From NCBI GenBank assembly GCA_036504815.1, contig DASXUN010000021.1:310001-374000 (forward strand): DNA of 64,000 nucleotides, in the 5' to 3' direction. Position 1 is the stretch's first letter; each line of letters begins with the position of its first letter. The DNA is from Gemmatimonadaceae bacterium. GTDB lineage: Bacteria > Gemmatimonadota > Gemmatimonadetes > Gemmatimonadales > Gemmatimonadaceae. The notes under the pieces were generated by a model. That model did no database searches, was not told the DNA's origin, and saw only the letters and a program-made list of their open reading frames with translations. Positions 61,296-64,000 of this stretch are shown piece by piece. The position numbers were made by a program, and so were the translations under genes.

Positions 61296-62656
61296 CGGGC
61301 CACATGACTGAACCCACGCACCGCGCGACGCCGACGACCGGCCTGACGCTCGTGCGCGGCCTCATCTACCTGGGCGTGCTGGCGCTCGCCGCCGCCGGCG
61401 CCTGGTTCGCCACGCGGGGGCGTGGCACTCCCGCGCCAACGGCCGCGGGTCACAATCACGGTGCGGCGGCGACCGGCGCCGGTGCGGCCACGCCGGTGAT
61501 GATGTCGGCCGCTGACCAGCGGCGCATCGGCGTCACCTTCGCGGTGGCGACGCTAGGCCCGCTGGCGAAGGAAGTTCGGACCGTCGGCCAGGTGACGTTC
61601 GACGAAACGCGCCTGCGGACGATCTCCCCGAAGATCGACGGATGGGTCGACCAGCTGTTCGTCAACGCCACCGGGCAGTTGGTGGCATCGGGTGAACCCC
61701 TGCTCACCGTCTACTCGCCAATGCTGGTCAGTGCGCAGGAGGAGCTGTTGCTGGCCAAGCGGCTCGCGCACGATGTCACCGCGGCGGGTGCGGATGCGCG
61801 GCAGAATGCCGCCGACCTGCTGGCCTCCGCGCGACGGCGCCTCTCGTACTGGGACATTCCGGCTGGCGAGATTGCGGAGATCGAACGCACCGGACAGGTG
61901 CAGAAGACGCTGACGCTGCGTGCTACGGCCAGCGGCTACGTGCTGCAGAAGAACGTCGTCGCCGGGCAGAAGATCATGGCCGGCGATGCGCTGTACCGGG
62001 TGGCCGACCTCAGCACCGTCTGGGTGGAAGGCGAGGTCTTTGAGCAGGACATGGCGAACGTGCGCACGGGCCAGTCGGTGCACGCCGATTTCGACGCGCT
62101 CACCGGCCGGCACCTGATGGGACGGATCTCGTACATCTATCCCACGCTCGACCCCCAGACCCGCACCGTGCGCGTGCGCGTCGTGCTGGCCAACCCCGGC
62201 CTGCAGCTCAAGCCGGGGATGTATGCCACCCTCCTGATTGCGGGCACCGCACGCCCTCGGGTGCTGACCGTGCCGCGCACGGCGGTGCTCTCGACCGGCG
62301 AACGCAGCATCGTCTTCGTGCGCGACACGTCGGGTCATCTCACGCCGCGTGAAGTGGCGCTGGGCGCATCCAACGACGAGCGCGTCGAGATCCTGCGCGG
62401 ACTCGAAGCGGGAGAAACCGTGGTGTCTTCGGCGACGTTCCTCGTCGACGCGGAATCGAACCTTGGCACGGCGCTTGGCGGCATGGGCAACATGCCGGGC
62501 ATGGAGATGACGACACCGCCCAAGCGGCTCGACGCGGCGCCATCGGCCACCAAGCCGCCCGGCACCGCGCCCACGAAGACGAAGGATCCGATGGCCGATA
62601 TGCCGGGAATGGAAGGCATGGATCACTCGGCGCACACCGCTCCCAAGAAGCCCTGA
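61292..62656 (+). CDS. RND efflux periplasmic adaptor (CusB-like)
   Basis: A 454-residue membrane-fusion protein with a signal-anchor (LIYLGVLALAAAGAWFA) and the lipoyl/barrel-sandwich halves (EVRTVGQVTFDETRLRTISPKIDGWVDQLFVNATGQLVASGEPLLTVYSP, FEQDMANVRTGQSVHADFDALTGRHLMGRISYIYPTLDPQTRTVRVRV). The N-terminus has HNHG and the C-terminus a Met/His tail (ADMPGMEGMDHSAH), supporting copper or silver handling. GTG 61292. Confidence 0.93.
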   Translation: MTGHMTEPTHRATPTTGLTLVRGLIYLGVLALAAAGAWFATRGRGTPAPTAAGHNHGAAATGAGAATPVMMSAADQRRIGVTFAVATLGPLAKEVRTVGQVTFDETRLRTISPKIDGWVDQLFVNATGQLVASGEPLLTVYSPMLVSAQEELLLAKRLAHDVTAAGADARQNAADLLASARRRLSYWDIPAGEIAEIERTGQVQKTLTLRATASGYVLQKNVVAGQKIMAGDALYRVADLSTVWVEGEVFEQDMANVRTGQSVHADFDALTGRHLMGRISYIYPTLDPQTRTVRVRVVLANPGLQLKPGMYATLLIAGTARPRVLTVPRTAVLSTGERSIVFVRDTSGHLTPREVALGASNDERVEILRGLEAGETVVSSATFLVDAESNLGTALGGMGNMPGMEMTTPPKRLDAAPSATKPPGTAPTKTKDPMADMPGMEGMDHSAHTAPKKP

Positions 62657-62666
62657 GGCGACGACC

Positions 62667-64000
62667 ATGCTCAAGCGCATCATCGAGTGGGCGGTCGCCA
62701 ACCGGCTGATCGTCGTGCTCTTCACCATCGCCGCGGCCATCGGCGGTGTGATTGCCATCCAGCGCACGCCGCTGGAGGCGCTCCCCGACCTGTCGGACGT
62801 GCAGGTCATCGTGCAAGCCGATTACAACGAGCAGGCGCCGCGGATCGTCGAGGACCAGGTCACGTACCCCATCGCCGCGGAGATGCTGAAGGTGCCCGGC
62901 GCGCATGCGGTGCGCGGGTACTCGTTCTTCGGCGTCTCGTTCGTCTACATCATCTTCGACGACGGCACCGACCTGTACTGGGCGCGGTCGCGCGTGCTCG
63001 AGTACCTGAATGGCATCAAGGGGAAGCTGCCGGCGACGGTGACCCCGACGCTTGGCCCCGACGCGACGGGTCTCGGCTGGGTCTATCAGTACGCACTGGA
63101 GGACACGACCGGACGGCTCAACCTCGCCGAGCTGCGAAGTGTGCAGGACTGGTACCTGCGCTACGCGCTGACCGCCGTGCCTGGCGTCTCGGAGGTGGCG
63201 AGCATCGGCGGCTACGAGAAGCAATACCAGGTGGACATCGATCCGGCGAAGCTGCTGGCCTTCGGCATCCCGGTGACGCGCGTGATGGCGGCGCTGCAGA
63301 ACGCGAACAACGATGTCGGCGCCATGACCATGGAGCTCTCGGAGCGCGAGTACATGGTGCGCGGCCTCGGATACCTGAAGTCGATTGCCGACATCGAGAA
63401 CGTCGTGGTCGGGGCGACGCGCGACGGCACGCCCATTCGCGTGCACGAGCTGGGGCGCGTGAGCGTGGGGCCGGCCATTCGACGCGGCGTGGCGGAACTG
63501 GACGGGCGCGGTGATGCCGTGGGCGGCATCGTGGTGATGCGCTTCGGCCAGAACGCGCTGACTACCATCCAGAACGTGAAGGCAAAGCTCGCGAGCGTGC
63601 AGAAGGGCCTGCCGCCGGGGGTCATCGTGCGCCCCGTCTACGATCGCAGCTCGCTGATCGAGCAGGCCATCGAGACACTCAAGGGGAAACTGTTCGAGGA
63701 GTCCGTGATCGTCGCGCTCGTCTGCGTGCTCTTCCTGTTCCATGCGCAGTCGGCGCTGGTGGCCATCCTCACGCTGCCGATCGGCATCCTGATGGCGTTC
63801 ATCGCGATGCGGTGGGTTGGTGTCAATGCCGACATCATGTCGCTCGGCGGCATCGCCATTGCCATCGGCGCCATGATCGATGGTGCCATCGTGATGATCG
63901 AGAACATGCACAAGCACCTTGAGCGGGCGGTGGAGGCGAGGGAAGGTCCGTCGGTGGGCGGCCAACGCCCCGCGTCCTTCAACTCGTCGGTGCTCACGAC
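62667..64000 (+). CDS. Heavy-metal RND transporter (CusA-like), 5' part
   Basis: The first 444 residues of a heavy-metal-efflux RND pump; the gene continues beyond the window. Typical start IIEWAVANRLIVVLFTIAAA (TM1), then the CusA/CzcA signatures LSDVQVIVQADYNEQAPRIVEDQVTYPI and YIIFDDGTDLYWARSRVLEYLNGI, and the first TM bundle ending at GGIAIAIGAMIDGAIVMIENMHKHLE (TM4 with the proton-relay-type acidic residue). ATG 62667, 10 bases after the adaptor gene. Copper/silver is the favoured substrate. Confidence 0.95.
   Translation, partial: MLKRIIEWAVANRLIVVLFTIAAAIGGVIAIQRTPLEALPDLSDVQVIVQADYNEQAPRIVEDQVTYPIAAEMLKVPGAHAVRGYSFFGVSFVYIIFDDGTDLYWARSRVLEYLNGIKGKLPATVTPTLGPDATGLGWVYQYALEDTTGRLNLAELRSVQDWYLRYALTAVPGVSEVASIGGYEKQYQVDIDPAKLLAFGIPVTRVMAALQNANNDVGAMTMELSEREYMVRGLGYLKSIADIENVVVGATRDGTPIRVHELGRVSVGPAIRRGVAELDGRGDAVGGIVVMRFGQNALTTIQNVKAKLASVQKGLPPGVIVRPVYDRSSLIEQAIETLKGKLFEESVIVALVCVLFLFHAQSALVAILTLPIGILMAFIAMRWVGVNADIMSLGGIAIAIGAMIDGAIVMIENMHKHLERAVEAREGPSVGGQRPASFNSSVLT

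Overview
This is a GC-rich, gene-dense chromosomal window with 52 protein genes and one tRNA (tRNA-Phe). The gene set points to a soil or aquatic member of Gemmatimonadota or a close relative. It includes a SusC/SusD outer-membrane pair, a BNR/sortilin-type secreted protein, a DUF5916 outer-membrane protein, secreted amidohydrolase paralogues, many lipoproteins with clear lipoboxes, and many genes coupled by 4-base ATGA/GTGA overlaps. The assignment is inference from gene content; no rRNA is present.

Layout. 1-4.9 kb: SusC end, SusD, small lipoprotein, malonyl-CoA-synthetase-like enzyme, MFS carrier. 5.0-5.3 kb: tRNA-Phe with its promoter, followed by a repeat-built hairpin. 5.6-10.2 kb: exported barrel-like protein, then a convergent omega-aminotransferase and CoA-acylating semialdehyde dehydrogenase (beta-alanine breakdown). 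10.2-13.7 kb: ATP-grasp ligase coupled to a zinc metallopeptidase, divergent from an MFS exporter. 13.8-15.8 kb: transketolase. 16.0-20.2 kb: a tightly overlapped c-di-GMP cassette (helical-repeat protein, HD-GYP, PAS-GGDEF). 20.4-25.3 kb: SCP2-like protein, flippase-like membrane protein, propeller-phosphoesterase lipoprotein and SMP-30-like lipoprotein. 25.4-28.6 kb: sortilin-like protein. 28.6-36.1 kb: one minus-strand operon running acyl-CoA dehydrogenase, ETF-quinone oxidoreductase, ETF beta, ETF alpha, plant-type enoyl-ACP reductase and an NTF2-like lipoprotein. 36.3-42.5 kb: cardiolipin synthase, then a four-gene overlapped operon (GNAT, N-succinylamino-acid racemase/OSBS, M20 deacylase, Sua5), divergent from PAP2 phosphatase and 2H phosphoesterase. 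43-47 kb: alpha/beta hydrolase, TlpA and CcdA; EttA. 47-52 kb: SnoaL-like protein, nitrilase, arginase, DUF5916 protein. 52-58 kb: M20 peptidase with three exported amidohydrolases, two of which lack the metal-binding HxH. 58-64 kb: thioredoxin-like protein, lipoprotein, then a Cys/His/Met-rich small protein and a CusCBA-type metal efflux operon that runs off the end.

The least explained signal is in the gaps. Several unrelated short-period repeats occur there: period 7 at 4.94 and 24.25 kb, period 12 as an inverted pair at 5.16-5.29 kb, period 10 at 6.96 kb, and G-rich GGGCACG tracts at 12.3 and 45.2 kb that also appear inside two coding sequences. There is also a long imperfect palindrome at 8.48-8.67 kb and a recurring TTAGTA-n-TACTAA element. 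No CRISPR array, IS element or prophage was recognised.
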